DNA of 64,000 nucleotides, taken from contig JALIBN010000019.1 of the NCBI GenBank assembly GCA_030576275.1, positions 1 to 64,000 of the forward strand. Reading direction: 5' to 3'. The notes beneath the pieces are model-generated. The model was not told the DNA's origin and did no database searches. It was given only the letters and a program-made list of their open reading frames with translations. Shown here piece by piece: positions 37,704 to 47,214 of this stretch. This DNA comes from Pseudomonadota bacterium. GTDB lineage: Bacteria; Pseudomonadota; Gammaproteobacteria; Nitrosococcales; Methylophagaceae. The position numbers were made by a program, and so were the translations under genes. The first letter of the stretch is position 1. Each line of letters begins with the position of its first letter.

Positions 37704-39746
37704 TTGACCATAAATCAACGCCAATGTGTAATTCTGCAAGGTGATCGTGATTGGTGTCAGTCATCATCACAGGTTTTGCTAGCGAATTTTGATAAAGACA
37801 AGCTTCTTTGCCTGTCAAATTATGCTGATTTTGCTCATCAGACTATTCCCCAACAACAAGCCCAAAAATACCTAGGTAAAGAGTTTGACTCTGTTATATT
37901 TGATGCGCTAGATGACTTTAATCCAGATAGCTTTGGTGCGATTGTCGGCACGATAAAAGCCGGTGGTGCATTAATCGTCTGTATGGCTAATACCTTACCC
38001 GATAGCTTGTGGCTACAACGCTTTCATCAACTTGCAATTGATTATTCAACTTCACAGCAGATTATTCAGATCATCAAACAAGGTGATAAGTTACCTTCGC
38101 TTGCTATTCCTAAACCACGGAGAGAAGCGACTGAATATAACCCAACAGGCGATCAGCAAGTAGCACTTGAAGGTATTTTAAACGTTGTTCACGGTCATCG
38201 TCGGCGTCCTTTAGTATTATCTTCAGATCGTGGCCGAGGTAAGTCCGCAGTCTTAGGCATGGCGGCAGCCGCGCTAATCAAACAAGGCAAGACGACAATA
38301 ATCGTTACTGCACCAAGTTTAGCAACGGTTGATACGATATTTGAACACGCGGCTCATTTATTGCCTGAAGCTAAATTAAAGAAAGGTCATCTGGTTTTAA
38401 ATAATACTGAAATTAAATTTATCGCCCCTGATGCCTTGATCGAATCAGACCAAAAAGCTGATTTATTACTGGTTGACGAAGCCGCTGCCATTCCCGCGCC
38501 GATGTTAGAACAATTGCTCCATAAATTTTCACGCATTGTATTTGCCACCACATTGCATGGTTATGAGGGTACTGGACTCGGCTTTGCAATACGCTTTAGA
38601 CAAATATTAGAACAGTACACACCGAATTGGCATAGTTTAAGAATGACCAAGCCTATTCGCTGGTCAGAAAATGATGCATTAGAAGCGTTTAGTTTTAAGG
38701 CGTTATTACTTGATGCTTCACCAGTTGATTATGCTTTAATTGAGCATTGTCAGTCGGTTGATTGTGTATTGGAAAAAATAGATCGAAAGCAGCTAATTAA
38801 CGATGAAACTAGCTTAGCCGAACTTTTTGGTTTAATGGTATTGGCACACTATCGGACTCGGCCATCAGATTTACAGCTGATGTTAGATCGCGAGGATGTG
38901 TCGGTTTACGTGATGCGTTATCAAGGATACATAGTTGCCAGTGCTTGGTTAGTCAATGAAGGTGGCTTGGATGATGAATTAGCAAAGGCAATTCATGGTG
39001 GTACTCGGCGCTTAAAAGGGCAGTTATTACCGCAATCTTTGTTAGCCCATGTCGGAGTTACTAATGCGGGATTATTAAAATACCAACGTATTATTCGTAT
39101 TGCTGTGCATCCAGCCATCCAGCAACGTGGCATAGGCCATGCTTTGTTGAATAATATTGTTAGCCAAGTCAGACAGTCAGATCTTGATATCTTAGGGACA
39201 AGTTTTGCCGTGAGTGTGGACTTACTTAACTTCTGGTCAAAGTCACACTTTACACTGGTACGTATAGGTTTGCAGCAAGATGATGTGAGTGGCAGTCATT
39301 CGGTGATGATGCTACAGGCTGTAAGTGAAGCAGGACAAGATGTTGTAAGCCGAGCACAGCAACGTATTCAACATCATTGGTCCTATTTATTGCCCAATGA
39401 GTTTAAACACCTTGAAGCCGCTCTGATTATTAAGTTGTCAGCAATAATTTCTGCCACGTCATCACAACTTTCTATTTGGGATACCCAAGATATTTTGGCA
39501 TTTTGTCAGCAACAACGTCCTTATGAATCCTGTCGTATTGCTTTGTCATTATGGTTGGCACACCAAGTAAAACAAGTTCACTTTGAAAAACTATCAACCA
39601 TGCAACAACAACTCAGCATAATGACATTACAACAACGCGAATGGCCAGATATTGGCAAACGACTGGGTTTGAATGGGAAAGTGCAGATTATTAATGCCTT
39701 GCGTGATGTTGTGGCTTTGTTAAACTCATATGATGAATTAGGATAA
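37704..39746 (+). CDS. tmcA: tRNA(Met) cytidine acetyltransferase TmcA
   Basis: Makes N4-acetylcytidine at the wobble position of elongator tRNA-Met. The helicase-like module has SSDRGRGKSAVLGMAAAAL (Walker A) and LLLVDEAAAIPAPML (Walker B), followed by a GNAT acetyltransferase module with RIAVHPAIQQRGIGHALLN. It has 680 residues (E. coli 671). A TAA at 37698-37700 closes the frame upstream, so translation must start at the TTG at 37704 or later; the ribosome-binding site is poor. A strong stem-loop upstream might affect its expression. Confidence 0.95.
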   Translation: MTINQRQCVILQGDRDWCQSSSQVLLANFDKDKLLCLSNYADFAHQTIPQQQAQKYLGKEFDSVIFDALDDFNPDSFGAIVGTIKAGGALIVCMANTLPDSLWLQRFHQLAIDYSTSQQIIQIIKQGDKLPSLAIPKPRREATEYNPTGDQQVALEGILNVVHGHRRRPLVLSSDRGRGKSAVLGMAAAALIKQGKTTIIVTAPSLATVDTIFEHAAHLLPEAKLKKGHLVLNNTEIKFIAPDALIESDQKADLLLVDEAAAIPAPMLEQLLHKFSRIVFATTLHGYEGTGLGFAIRFRQILEQYTPNWHSLRMTKPIRWSENDALEAFSFKALLLDASPVDYALIEHCQSVDCVLEKIDRKQLINDETSLAELFGLMVLAHYRTRPSDLQLMLDREDVSVYVMRYQGYIVASAWLVNEGGLDDELAKAIHGGTRRLKGQLLPQSLLAHVGVTNAGLLKYQRIIRIAVHPAIQQRGIGHALLNNIVSQVRQSDLDILGTSFAVSVDLLNFWSKSHFTLVRIGLQQDDVSGSHSVMMLQAVSEAGQDVVSRAQQRIQHHWSYLLPNEFKHLEAALIIKLSAIISATSSQLSIWDTQDILAFCQQQRPYESCRIALSLWLAHQVKQVHFEKLSTMQQQLSIMTLQQREWPDIGKRLGLNGKVQIINALRDVVALLNSYDELG

Positions 39747-39747
39747 A

Positions 39748-39777
39748 TTGCTTAGCCGATTAGAACTTAAATATAAT
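39748..39777 (+). promoter_or_regulatory. Candidate promoter of the gmk-rpoZ-spoT cluster
   Basis: TTGCTT (39748-39753) and a perfect TATAAT (39772-39777) are separated by 18 bases, about 90 bases before gmk. The -35 matches only the first three consensus positions. A small AATGCC/GGCATT inverted repeat begins within the -10. Confidence 0.35.
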
Positions 39778-39868
39778 GCCATAAACTATGCGGCATTTAA
39801 GTTTAAGTGACGTGGTAATAATTAAAATGTATTTGTTGATTATCAGCAATATTTATAGGTAGGAAATG

Positions 39869-40483
39869 ATGACAAAGGGTAGCCTTTTTATTGTGGCGGC
39901 GCCATCTGGCGCAGGTAAAACGAGTTTAGTGAATGCGTTGGTTGAACAACAATCAGCTATTCGTTTGTCGGTGTCACATACCACACGACCAGCTCGCGAG
40001 GGCGAAGTGAACGGACAAGATTACTTTTTTGTCAGTCAAGATAACTTTGCGCAAATGCGAGACGCTGGGGCATTTTTAGAATCGGCTACGGTATTTGATA
40101 ATTCATATGGCACCTCAAGTGAAACGGTGTTGGCACAATTGCAGCTAGGCTTGGATGTGATCTTGGAAATTGATTGGCAAGGTGCAGAGCAGGTGCGACG
40201 TAATTTTCCGGAGAGCACCAGTATCTTTATTTTACCGCCTTCTAAAGCTGCGCTAGAGCAACGCTTACGAGGACGTGGACAAGATAAGGAAGATATAATT
40301 GCTCGACGTATGCGTGATGCAGAAAATGAAATGTCGCATTATGTTGAATTTGATTATTTGATTGTTAATGATCAATTTGATGTGGCGTTAAGCGATCTCG
40401 CCGCAATTATTATCGCAAGACGTCATTCGATAGGGGTTCAGAAGCAGGTTAACCTTGAGTTGTTGACGGAACTTCTAGCTTAA
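39869..40483 (+). CDS. gmk: Guanylate kinase
   Basis: Phosphorylates GMP to GDP. The P-loop is FIVAAPSGAGKTSLV near the N-terminus, followed by the GMP-binding SVSHTTRPAREGEVNGQDYFF and EIDWQGAEQVRRNFP, and the lid segment RLRGRGQDKEDIIARRM. The length of 204 residues is typical. Two ATGs are adjacent; the second (39869) has the better spacing from AGGA. It heads gmk-rpoZ-spoT-ridA-recG, an order conserved in Pseudomonas-like genomes that links guanine nucleotides to the stringent response. Confidence 0.97.
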   Translation: MTKGSLFIVAAPSGAGKTSLVNALVEQQSAIRLSVSHTTRPAREGEVNGQDYFFVSQDNFAQMRDAGAFLESATVFDNSYGTSSETVLAQLQLGLDVILEIDWQGAEQVRRNFPESTSIFILPPSKAALEQRLRGRGQDKEDIIARRMRDAENEMSHYVEFDYLIVNDQFDVALSDLAAIIIARRHSIGVQKQVNLELLTELLA

Positions 40484-40531
40484 TGTCCTGATTTTTCGTA
40501 AAATTACTTGTTTAATTCTTGGGGAACTACC

Positions 40532-40792
40532 ATGGCACGTACTACAGTAGAAGATTGTTTAGAAAACGTTGATAACCGTTTTCAATTGGTATTAGTTGCA
40601 TCTAAACGTGCACGTGAAATTGAGCAAGGCGCTGAGCCTTTGGTCCCAAGAGAAAATGATAAACCAACGGTTATTGCTTTGCGTGAAATTGCTGCTGGCC
40701 TAATTGGTCCTAGTATTTTAGATAAAGTGAGTGCACGCGAGCACTCAATGGATAGCATTTCGAAAAAAGAAGCGCTATTCGGCGAAGAGTAA
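40532..40792 (+). CDS. rpoZ: RNA polymerase omega subunit
   Basis: An 86-residue omega subunit, which supports polymerase assembly and ppGpp binding. The start [20 protein letters not shown] and the following [15 protein letters not shown] are near-canonical, and the C-terminal acidic tail ends GEE. GGGGA seven bases upstream picks the ATG at 40532 over one at 40508. It is followed after three bases by spoT, as in most gammaproteobacteria. Confidence 0.97.
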   Translation: MARTTVEDCLENVDNRFQLVLVASKRAREIEQGAEPLVPRENDKPTVIALREIAAGLIGPSILDKVSAREHSMDSISKKEALFGEE

Positions 40793-40795
40793 ATT

Positions 40796-42955
40796 TTGAG
40801 CGCAAAACCTACAGTCGCTTCTGAGTTAGCGCTAGTTCATGATGCTGAACCACAACTGACCATAGATGATTTATGTTTTGCGACTTCAAACTATTTAGAA
40901 ACTAAGCAGGTTGAAGAGATTCGACGTGCTTATTTTTTTGCTGAAAAATCACACGTAGGACAAACTCGTCGATCTGGTGAAGCTTACATAACTCATCCCT
41001 TAGCTGTGGCAAATGTCTTAGCTATGATGCACATGGATCATGAATGCATCATAGCGGGACTATTGCATGATGTGATTGAAGATACTGAGGTGAGTCGAGA
41101 GGCTTTATCTGAAGAGTTCGGCGAAGAAGTGGCCTTGCTGGTGGACGGGGTAAGCAAATTGGCTAAAGCGGCCTTTGAAACCCAGCAACATGCCCAAGCA
41201 GAAAGTTTAAGAAAAATGCTGTTAGCAATGTCACAAGATATACGAGTGATTATCGTTAAACTAGCCGACCGGCTCCATAATATGCGAACGCTGGGACATC
41301 TACGTGCTGAAAAGCGTCGCCGCATCGCTCATGAAACCTTAGATATTTATGCTCCGATCGCCCAGCGTTTGGGGATGAATCTTATGCGTGGCGAGTTGGA
41401 GGAGTTAGGTTTCCATGTCTTGTATCCCTTACGCTATCGTGTATTGGCTGATGTCGTACGTAAAGCACGGGGTAATCGAAAAGAAATTGTAACTCAAATC
41501 ACCGCTTCTATTTTGAATCGTATGGAACAAGAAGGCCTGTCCGCAGATATTCAAGGACGTGAAAAAAATCTGTATAGCCTGTATCAAAAAATGGTCAAAA
41601 AACATTTGTCCTTTTCTGATGTCACTGATGTTTATGCCTTTAGGATCGTCGTCGATGATGTGGATGCCTGTTATCGCATGCTAGGGGTTGTGCATAATTT
41701 GTATAAACCAGTGCAAGGTAAGTTTAAGGACTATATCGCCATCCCTAAAATTAATGGCTATCAATCGCTACATACGGTGTTATTTGGCCCTTATGGCGTA
41801 CCCATTGAAGTACAGATCCGCTCACGGGAAATGGACCAAATGGCTGAAGCGGGCGTAGCGGCACATTGGCTCTATAAAACCGGTGAAAGTGAAGGTAGTA
41901 ATCTGGCGCATCGTCGAGCTAGGCAGTGGTTGCAAGGTATATTAGAAATTCAAAAAGGGTCGGGTGACTCTATTGAGTTTTTAGAAAACCTACAGATTGA
42001 TTTATTCCCTGAAGAAATTTACGTATTTACACCTAAAGGTAAGATCATGGCCTTACCACGTGGTGCCACGACAGTAGATTTTGCCTATGCAGTACATTCA
42101 GACGTTGGTAATGCATGTGTCGCGGCTAGAATCGGCCGTCATTTAGTACCGTTGAGTACTGCACTTGAAACAGGGCAATCAGTCGAAATCATTACCTCTT
42201 CGACTTCACATCCTAATCCTTCTTGGCTTAACTTTGTGTCTACAGCTAAAGCGCGCACAAATATTCGTCATTATTTGAAGGATCTTCGTAATGACGATGC
42301 AGTGTTATTAGGAAGACGATTATTAAACAAATATCTACACGCATTTTCAACTACGTTAGCTGATGTCGATGAAGCACAGATCGCTCAATTAGTTGCAGAA
42401 CTTGAAATGAATGGCTTTGATGAGATACTGGGCGATATCGGCTTAGGTAATCGCTCGGTTATGACTATTGCACAAAAATTAACACATGATGGGTCATCAA
42501 CTGAATCGTCATCAATAGCGTTAATGATTGCAGGCACCGAAGGTATGGTAGTAAGTTTTGGACGATGTTGCCATCCTATTCCTGGTGACCCGATACATGG
42601 TTTTGTCAGTACTGGTCGCGGGATTATTGTGCATCAGGCCAATTGTAAAAATACGGTTAAATTACGTGCTAAAAGCGATAAATGGCTCGATGTAGCTTGG
42701 GCACAGGATATTAATCGTGATTTCCCCGTTGATATTGTCGTTCACACAAAAAACCAACGTGGTGCATTAGCAACAATTGCCGCTGTGGTATCTGAAATGG
42801 ATTCAAATATTGATAATGTGGTGGTTGATGAGCGTGATAGTGGCTATTCCGACTTACGTTTAACAATTGAAGTCACTGGACGACAACATTTAGCACGAAT
42901 TATTCGACGTTTAAGACATCTTGATATGGTTGAACGGATAACGCGAAATAACTAA
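40796..42955 (+). CDS. spoT: Bifunctional (p)ppGpp synthetase/hydrolase SpoT
   Basis: Degrades and makes the alarmone (p)ppGpp. The HD hydrolase domain is intact (TRRSGEAYITHPLAVANVLA, GLLHDVIEDTEV, LADRLHNMRTLGHL), then the synthetase region (VYAFRIVVDDVDACYRMLG, DYIAIPKINGYQSLHTVLFG), a TGS domain (EEIYVFTPKGKIMALPRGAT) and a C-terminal ACT domain. It has 719 residues (E. coli 702). The intact HD site marks it as SpoT rather than RelA. The start is a TTG three bases after the rpoZ stop. Confidence 0.96.
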   Translation: MSAKPTVASELALVHDAEPQLTIDDLCFATSNYLETKQVEEIRRAYFFAEKSHVGQTRRSGEAYITHPLAVANVLAMMHMDHECIIAGLLHDVIEDTEVSREALSEEFGEEVALLVDGVSKLAKAAFETQQHAQAESLRKMLLAMSQDIRVIIVKLADRLHNMRTLGHLRAEKRRRIAHETLDIYAPIAQRLGMNLMRGELEELGFHVLYPLRYRVLADVVRKARGNRKEIVTQITASILNRMEQEGLSADIQGREKNLYSLYQKMVKKHLSFSDVTDVYAFRIVVDDVDACYRMLGVVHNLYKPVQGKFKDYIAIPKINGYQSLHTVLFGPYGVPIEVQIRSREMDQMAEAGVAAHWLYKTGESEGSNLAHRRARQWLQGILEIQKGSGDSIEFLENLQIDLFPEEIYVFTPKGKIMALPRGATTVDFAYAVHSDVGNACVAARIGRHLVPLSTALETGQSVEIITSSTSHPNPSWLNFVSTAKARTNIRHYLKDLRNDDAVLLGRRLLNKYLHAFSTTLADVDEAQIAQLVAELEMNGFDEILGDIGLGNRSVMTIAQKLTHDGSSTESSSIALMIAGTEGMVVSFGRCCHPIPGDPIHGFVSTGRGIIVHQANCKNTVKLRAKSDKWLDVAWAQDINRDFPVDIVVHTKNQRGALATIAAVVSEMDSNIDNVVVDERDSGYSDLRLTIEVTGRQHLARIIRRLRHLDMVERITRNN

Positions 42956-43003
42956 TTTTTTAAATTAAAAACCGTAAATATAACGGTGATACTGGAGAAC
43001 ATA

Positions 43004-43390
43004 ATGCCCCGTGAAATTATTCATACAATACATGCACCTGAAGCAATTGGTACTTATTCACAAGCTGTAAAAATTGGTGATACTGTTTATTTGTCGGGTC
43101 AAATTCCGCTAGTACCTGAAACAATGTTAGTTATTGAAGGTGACTTTGCGACCCAAGTACGTCGTGTTTTTGATAATTTAACCGCTGTTGCTGTTGCTGC
43201 TGGTGGTAGTTTGCAAGATGTCGTTAAATTAAATATTTTCTTAACGGATTTAAGTTATTTTGGTACCGTAAATGAAATTATGGCGGAGTATTTTGTTCAG
43301 CCTTATCCAGCCCGTGCAGCAATTGGTGTCGCTTCATTACCCAAAGATGTACCTGTAGAAATGGATGCAGTTATGCATTTGGGTGCGTAG
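43004..43390 (+). CDS. ridA: RidA family reactive-intermediate deaminase
   Basis: Hydrolyses reactive enamine/imine intermediates made by PLP enzymes such as threonine dehydratase. The family features are clear in 128 residues: [31 protein letters not shown], the catalytic arginine in [16 protein letters not shown] and the terminal [15 protein letters not shown] seven bases upstream fixes the ATG at 43004. It sits between spoT and recG, a place taken by trmH in E. coli but by ridA in Pseudomonas-like genomes. Confidence 0.96.
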   Translation: MPREIIHTIHAPEAIGTYSQAVKIGDTVYLSGQIPLVPETMLVIEGDFATQVRRVFDNLTAVAVAAGGSLQDVVKLNIFLTDLSYFGTVNEIMAEYFVQPYPARAAIGVASLPKDVPVEMDAVMHLGA

Positions 43391-43423
43391 TTTAAGAATT
43401 AGAACTTAAGGGATTTACAGATT

Positions 43424-45511
43424 GTGGTAAAAACGGTCGCCTTATCACAAGCTGTCACCGAGTTAAAAGGCGTGGGAGCAAAAGTCGCTGAGCGTTTAGA
43501 TAAACTTGGCATCACACAGATCCAAGATCTGCTTTTTCATTTACCCTTAAGATACCAAGATCGCACATGCTTACTGCCGATGGGCTCACTTCGAGCTCAA
43601 CAAGAGTGTTTAGTGGAAGGAACGGTAAGACTTAGCCAAATAAAAATGGGTCGTCGTCGTTCTTTGTTATGTCATATTGATGATGGTACTGGCTCATTGA
43701 TATTACGGTTTTTTCACTTTTCTAACAGCCAATTATCACAATTAGCTGAAGGTACTCGCGTGCGATGTTTTGGTGAAGCACGAACTGGCCTTTCATCCTT
43801 GGAAATGGTTCATCCCGAATATCAAGTCGTCTCTTCAGATAAAATAATCCCTGTTGAAGCCGAACTAACACCTATTTATCCTACGACTGAAGGCCTACAT
43901 CAACTTAGTTTTAGAAAACTTATCGACCAAGCCTTAGCGTGTTTAGATAGCGATAGTTTGCCTGAATTATTGTCTGATTCGGTTCGTCTTCATCCGGTGG
44001 CTCATTTTTCTTTGGTCGATGCTTTACGGTTTGTTCATCATCCGTCGCCGGATGTTAATGTTCAACAATTATCAGATAGACAACATCCCACGCAACGTCG
44101 TTTGGCCTATGAAGAATTGTTAGCGCAACAGATTAGCATGCGCCAATTACGCGCTACGATGCAGCATCATGCCGCGCCGATATTAAAGGGTGACAGTAAA
44201 CATCGACAATCACTATTAAAGGCATTGCCCTTTCCATTAACACATGCTCAACAACGCGTTGTTAAAGAGATTTTGGCTGATATTGCCCAAGAAATTCCGA
44301 TGCAACGTTTAGTTCAAGGTGATGTAGGTTCAGGTAAAACGGTAGTGGCCGCCATGGCAGTCATTGAAGCGGTTTCAGCGGGTTATCAAGCCGTAATGAT
44401 GGCACCTACTGAATTATTAGCAGAGCAACATTTGCAGACGTTTAAAATGTGGCTGGAACCTCTGGGCATGAGGGTGGGTTGGTGTGCTGGCAAACAAACG
44501 GCCGCTCAGCGTCGAGAAGTGTTAGTGGCGCTAAGTGCCGGTGAAATTCGCGTTGCCGTTGGTACGCATGCCTTATTCCAAGACGAAGTGGTGTTTAATA
44601 ATTTAGGTCTAGTGGTGATTGATGAGCAACATCGATTTGGTGTTCATCAACGTTTAGCCTTAAGGGATAAAGGCCGTGGCAGTCATAGTTATCCTCATCA
44701 ATTAGTCATGACCGCCACGCCGATCCCGCGAACTTTAGCAATGACTGCCTATGCTGATTTAAATGTATCAGTCATAGATGAATTACCTCCTGGTCGCAGT
44801 CCTGTTACTACCGTGGTACTCCCGGATTCCCGTCGCGGTGATATTGTTGAGCGTGTCCATCTTGCTTGTAGGGAAAAACGCCAAGTTTATTGGGTATGTA
44901 CATTAATTGAAGAATCAGAACATTTGCAATGTCAGGCGGCTGAAGATGCGGCGACAGAATTACAAGATGCATTGCCCGATTTAAAGGTTGCTTTAGTACA
45001 TGGACGAATGAAATCAGCCGAAAAAGAACTGGTGATGCAGAGCTTTAAAGCAGGTGAGATTGATCTGCTAGTGGCGACCACGGTGATTGAAGTGGGTGTC
45101 GATGTGCCTAATGCTAGTTTAATGATCATTGAAAACGCTGAACGCCTAGGATTGGCACAATTGCATCAATTACGGGGTAGAGTAGGGCGAGGTACGGTAC
45201 AAAGCCATTGTGTGTTGATGTATCGCTCTCCTTTGTCTAAAAATGGACAAGCCCGCTTGCGTTGCTTGCGAGATACTAATGATGGTTTTGTGATAGCGCA
45301 ACGGGACTTAGAATTACGTGGTCCTGGCGAGTTATTGGGCACGAGACAAACCGGCTTACCGCAGTTTCTGGTCGCAAATTTACTCACCGATCAGGACTTA
45401 ATTGAAGTGATGTCAGAAGCCGCAGATCATTTTGTTCAAAGCACGCCGGAAAATGTAGATGCACTTATTCACCGCTGGTTCGGACAAAAATTAGAGCTTG
45501 GACAAGTATAA
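43424..45511 (+). CDS. recG: ATP-dependent DNA helicase RecG
   Basis: A branch-migrating helicase for stalled forks and Holliday junctions. The N-terminal wedge domain contains the OB fold (CLVEGTVRLSQIKMGRRRSL), followed by helicase motifs: RLVQGDVGSGKTVVAAMAVI (Walker A), VVIDEQHRFGVHQR (the DEQH box), MTATPIPRTLAMTAY (motif III) and QLRGRVGRGT (motif VI). It has 695 residues (E. coli 693). The start is a GTG at 43424. Its stop overlaps the ubiC ATG by one base. Confidence 0.97.
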   Translation: MVKTVALSQAVTELKGVGAKVAERLDKLGITQIQDLLFHLPLRYQDRTCLLPMGSLRAQQECLVEGTVRLSQIKMGRRRSLLCHIDDGTGSLILRFFHFSNSQLSQLAEGTRVRCFGEARTGLSSLEMVHPEYQVVSSDKIIPVEAELTPIYPTTEGLHQLSFRKLIDQALACLDSDSLPELLSDSVRLHPVAHFSLVDALRFVHHPSPDVNVQQLSDRQHPTQRRLAYEELLAQQISMRQLRATMQHHAAPILKGDSKHRQSLLKALPFPLTHAQQRVVKEILADIAQEIPMQRLVQGDVGSGKTVVAAMAVIEAVSAGYQAVMMAPTELLAEQHLQTFKMWLEPLGMRVGWCAGKQTAAQRREVLVALSAGEIRVAVGTHALFQDEVVFNNLGLVVIDEQHRFGVHQRLALRDKGRGSHSYPHQLVMTATPIPRTLAMTAYADLNVSVIDELPPGRSPVTTVVLPDSRRGDIVERVHLACREKRQVYWVCTLIEESEHLQCQAAEDAATELQDALPDLKVALVHGRMKSAEKELVMQSFKAGEIDLLVATTVIEVGVDVPNASLMIIENAERLGLAQLHQLRGRVGRGTVQSHCVLMYRSPLSKNGQARLRCLRDTNDGFVIAQRDLELRGPGELLGTRQTGLPQFLVANLLTDQDLIEVMSEAADHFVQSTPENVDALIHRWFGQKLELGQV

Positions 45512-46047
45512 TGAGACATTGGACACGATGGCATAGGCCACAGCGCCGATTAATGCCAACAGAATTAGTATCGTGGTTAACGGATTCAGGATCATTAACC
45601 CAGCGTCTACAAGCTCACAATAAACATAGTTTTTCTGTGCAACTGTTAAGTACATATTGGATGAAACCATTACCAGATGAAAGCTTGTCTTTGGATATTC
45701 CACTGACAGAGATGGCATATCAGCGAGAAGTAAGGTTGATGGATGGTGGTGAAGCTAACGTTTACGCTCGAACCGTTATTCCTTTAGCAACCTTTCAGGC
45801 AATGAAACAACGCTTTACTACTTTGGGCAATAGACCATTGGGTGATTTATTATTCACTGACCCATCGGTAAAACGTGGGCCGATTGAAATAAGCTGTTTG
45901 AAACCAGGACAATGGTTATATGAAATGGCAGTGCTTGAAGAGTCATTTCGCCCAGAAATGCTCTGGGGGCGACGCTCACATTTTTATTTAAGCGGCAACA
46001 AATTACTGGTAAATGAGATATTTTTGCCGACTTTAGTTAAGGATTAA
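45511..46047 (+). CDS. ubiC: Chorismate pyruvate-lyase
   Basis: Converts chorismate to 4-hydroxybenzoate and pyruvate, the first committed step of ubiquinone synthesis. The 178-residue sequence shows the family segments WLTDSGSLTQRLQAHNKHSF, REVRLMDGGEANVYARTVIP and the C-terminal LWGRRSHFYLSGNKLLVNEI. It overlaps recG by one base and is three bases from ubiA, which uses its product. Confidence 0.95.
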   Translation: MRHWTRWHRPQRRLMPTELVSWLTDSGSLTQRLQAHNKHSFSVQLLSTYWMKPLPDESLSLDIPLTEMAYQREVRLMDGGEANVYARTVIPLATFQAMKQRFTTLGNRPLGDLLFTDPSVKRGPIEISCLKPGQWLYEMAVLEESFRPEMLWGRRSHFYLSGNKLLVNEIFLPTLVKD

Positions 46048-46050
46048 TCA

Positions 46051-46917
46051 ATGGATGCATTGAAACAAACGTTATGGCCTTATATCGAATTAATGCGTTT
46101 AGATAAACCCATTGGTATCTTATTACTGCTGTGGCCTACTTTATCAGCCCTATGGATCGCAGCAGAAGGCTGGCCAGATCTTACTGTGTTCAGCGTGTTT
46201 GTATTAGGAGTAATCATCATGCGGAGCGCGGGTTGCGTTGTGAATGACTACGCTGATCGTAATGTTGATGGTCATGTTACTAGGACGATCAATCGACCCT
46301 TAATAAGGGGCGATGTAACATCGAGGCAGGCTTTAATATTGTTTGCAAGTTTAGGTTTATTGGCTTTTTTTCTAGTCGCTCAACTCAACGAGCTTACTAT
46401 GTGGATGTCCTTAGTGGCTATGCTGTTGGCGACTATATATCCCTTCATGAAACGCTATACTTACTTACCTCAGGTTTTTCTTGGCATGGCATTTGGATGG
46501 GCAATTCCGATGGCATTTGCGGCACAAACCAACGCGGTGCCAACCATTGCATGGTTATTGTTTTTAGCCAATATTTTATGGACTACGGCTTACGACACCT
46601 TTTACGCAATGGCTGATCGAGAAGATGATATGTTCGCAGGCGTGAAGTCAACGGCGATATTATTTGGCGATGATGACCTTGTTATCATTGGTGTTTTGCA
46701 GTTTATATTCTTGTTGGTTATGGTTCTGATCGGTAGTCAATTGGAAATGAGTATAAGCTATTATATTGGGGTACTGGGTGCTGGCTTGTTATCTATTTAT
46801 CAACAGTATGTAGCGAAAGATAAACAACCAGCACATTGTTTGCAGGCATTTTTAAATAATAATTGGGTTGGTGGCGTAATATTTTTAGGTATTGTGTTTC
46901 ATTATGCACTGAGTTAA
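46051..46917 (+). CDS. ubiA: 4-hydroxybenzoate octaprenyltransferase
   Basis: A 288-residue integral membrane prenyltransferase attaching the polyprenyl tail to 4-hydroxybenzoate. Both aspartate motifs are present: NDYADRNVDGHVTRTINRPL and DTFYAMADREDDMFAGVKST. Eight or nine membrane segments are apparent. It follows ubiC by three bases and so receives the product of that enzyme within the same operon. The length matches E. coli UbiA (290). Confidence 0.97.
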   Translation: MDALKQTLWPYIELMRLDKPIGILLLLWPTLSALWIAAEGWPDLTVFSVFVLGVIIMRSAGCVVNDYADRNVDGHVTRTINRPLIRGDVTSRQALILFASLGLLAFFLVAQLNELTMWMSLVAMLLATIYPFMKRYTYLPQVFLGMAFGWAIPMAFAAQTNAVPTIAWLLFLANILWTTAYDTFYAMADREDDMFAGVKSTAILFGDDDLVIIGVLQFIFLLVMVLIGSQLEMSISYYIGVLGAGLLSIYQQYVAKDKQPAHCLQAFLNNNWVGGVIFLGIVFHYALS

Positions 46918-47006
46918 TGAACCCACTTGAAACGAGGTCGAATGTGAGCGGAAACTTATATATACCGAGAATGGGAGATGAATATGACACCATCTTTCGT
47001 TAATGC

Positions 47007-47186
47007 GTGAGCTTGAATACCGAGTTGCATAAGCTGGTGTCACTGGCCAAAAAAATGCATTTATTGTCATCAAATGCCGTTAGTAGGGCCGCCGGCGCCG
47101 GCAGTGAAGGCGATTCATTTCGAGTGTTGACTCAAGATATTCAATTATTGGGTGATGATGTTTTGGCGTGCGTTAAATTGTATTAA
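47007..47186 (+). CDS. Small chemoreceptor-tail-like ORF, 59 residues
   Basis: A GTG at 47007 opens a frame encoding ELHKLVSLAKKMHLLSSNAV, then SRAAGAGSEGDSFRVLTQDI and QLLGDDVLACVKLY. The order SLAKKMHLLSSNA-RAAxAGxxGxxFRVLTxxI resembles the signalling-domain hairpin tip of chemoreceptors (AxxNAxIEAARAGExGxGFxVVAxEI). No membrane or sensor part is present. The GTG lacks a Shine-Dalgarno but overlaps the stop of a tiny ORF (46984-47010) that has GGGAG six bases upstream, so coupled translation is possible. It may instead be a remnant of a larger gene. Confidence 0.55.
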   Translation: MSLNTELHKLVSLAKKMHLLSSNAVSRAAGAGSEGDSFRVLTQDIQLLGDDVLACVKLY

Positions 47187-47214
47187 CTGGCCGTTTTGTA
47201 GGGTGATATCTTCA

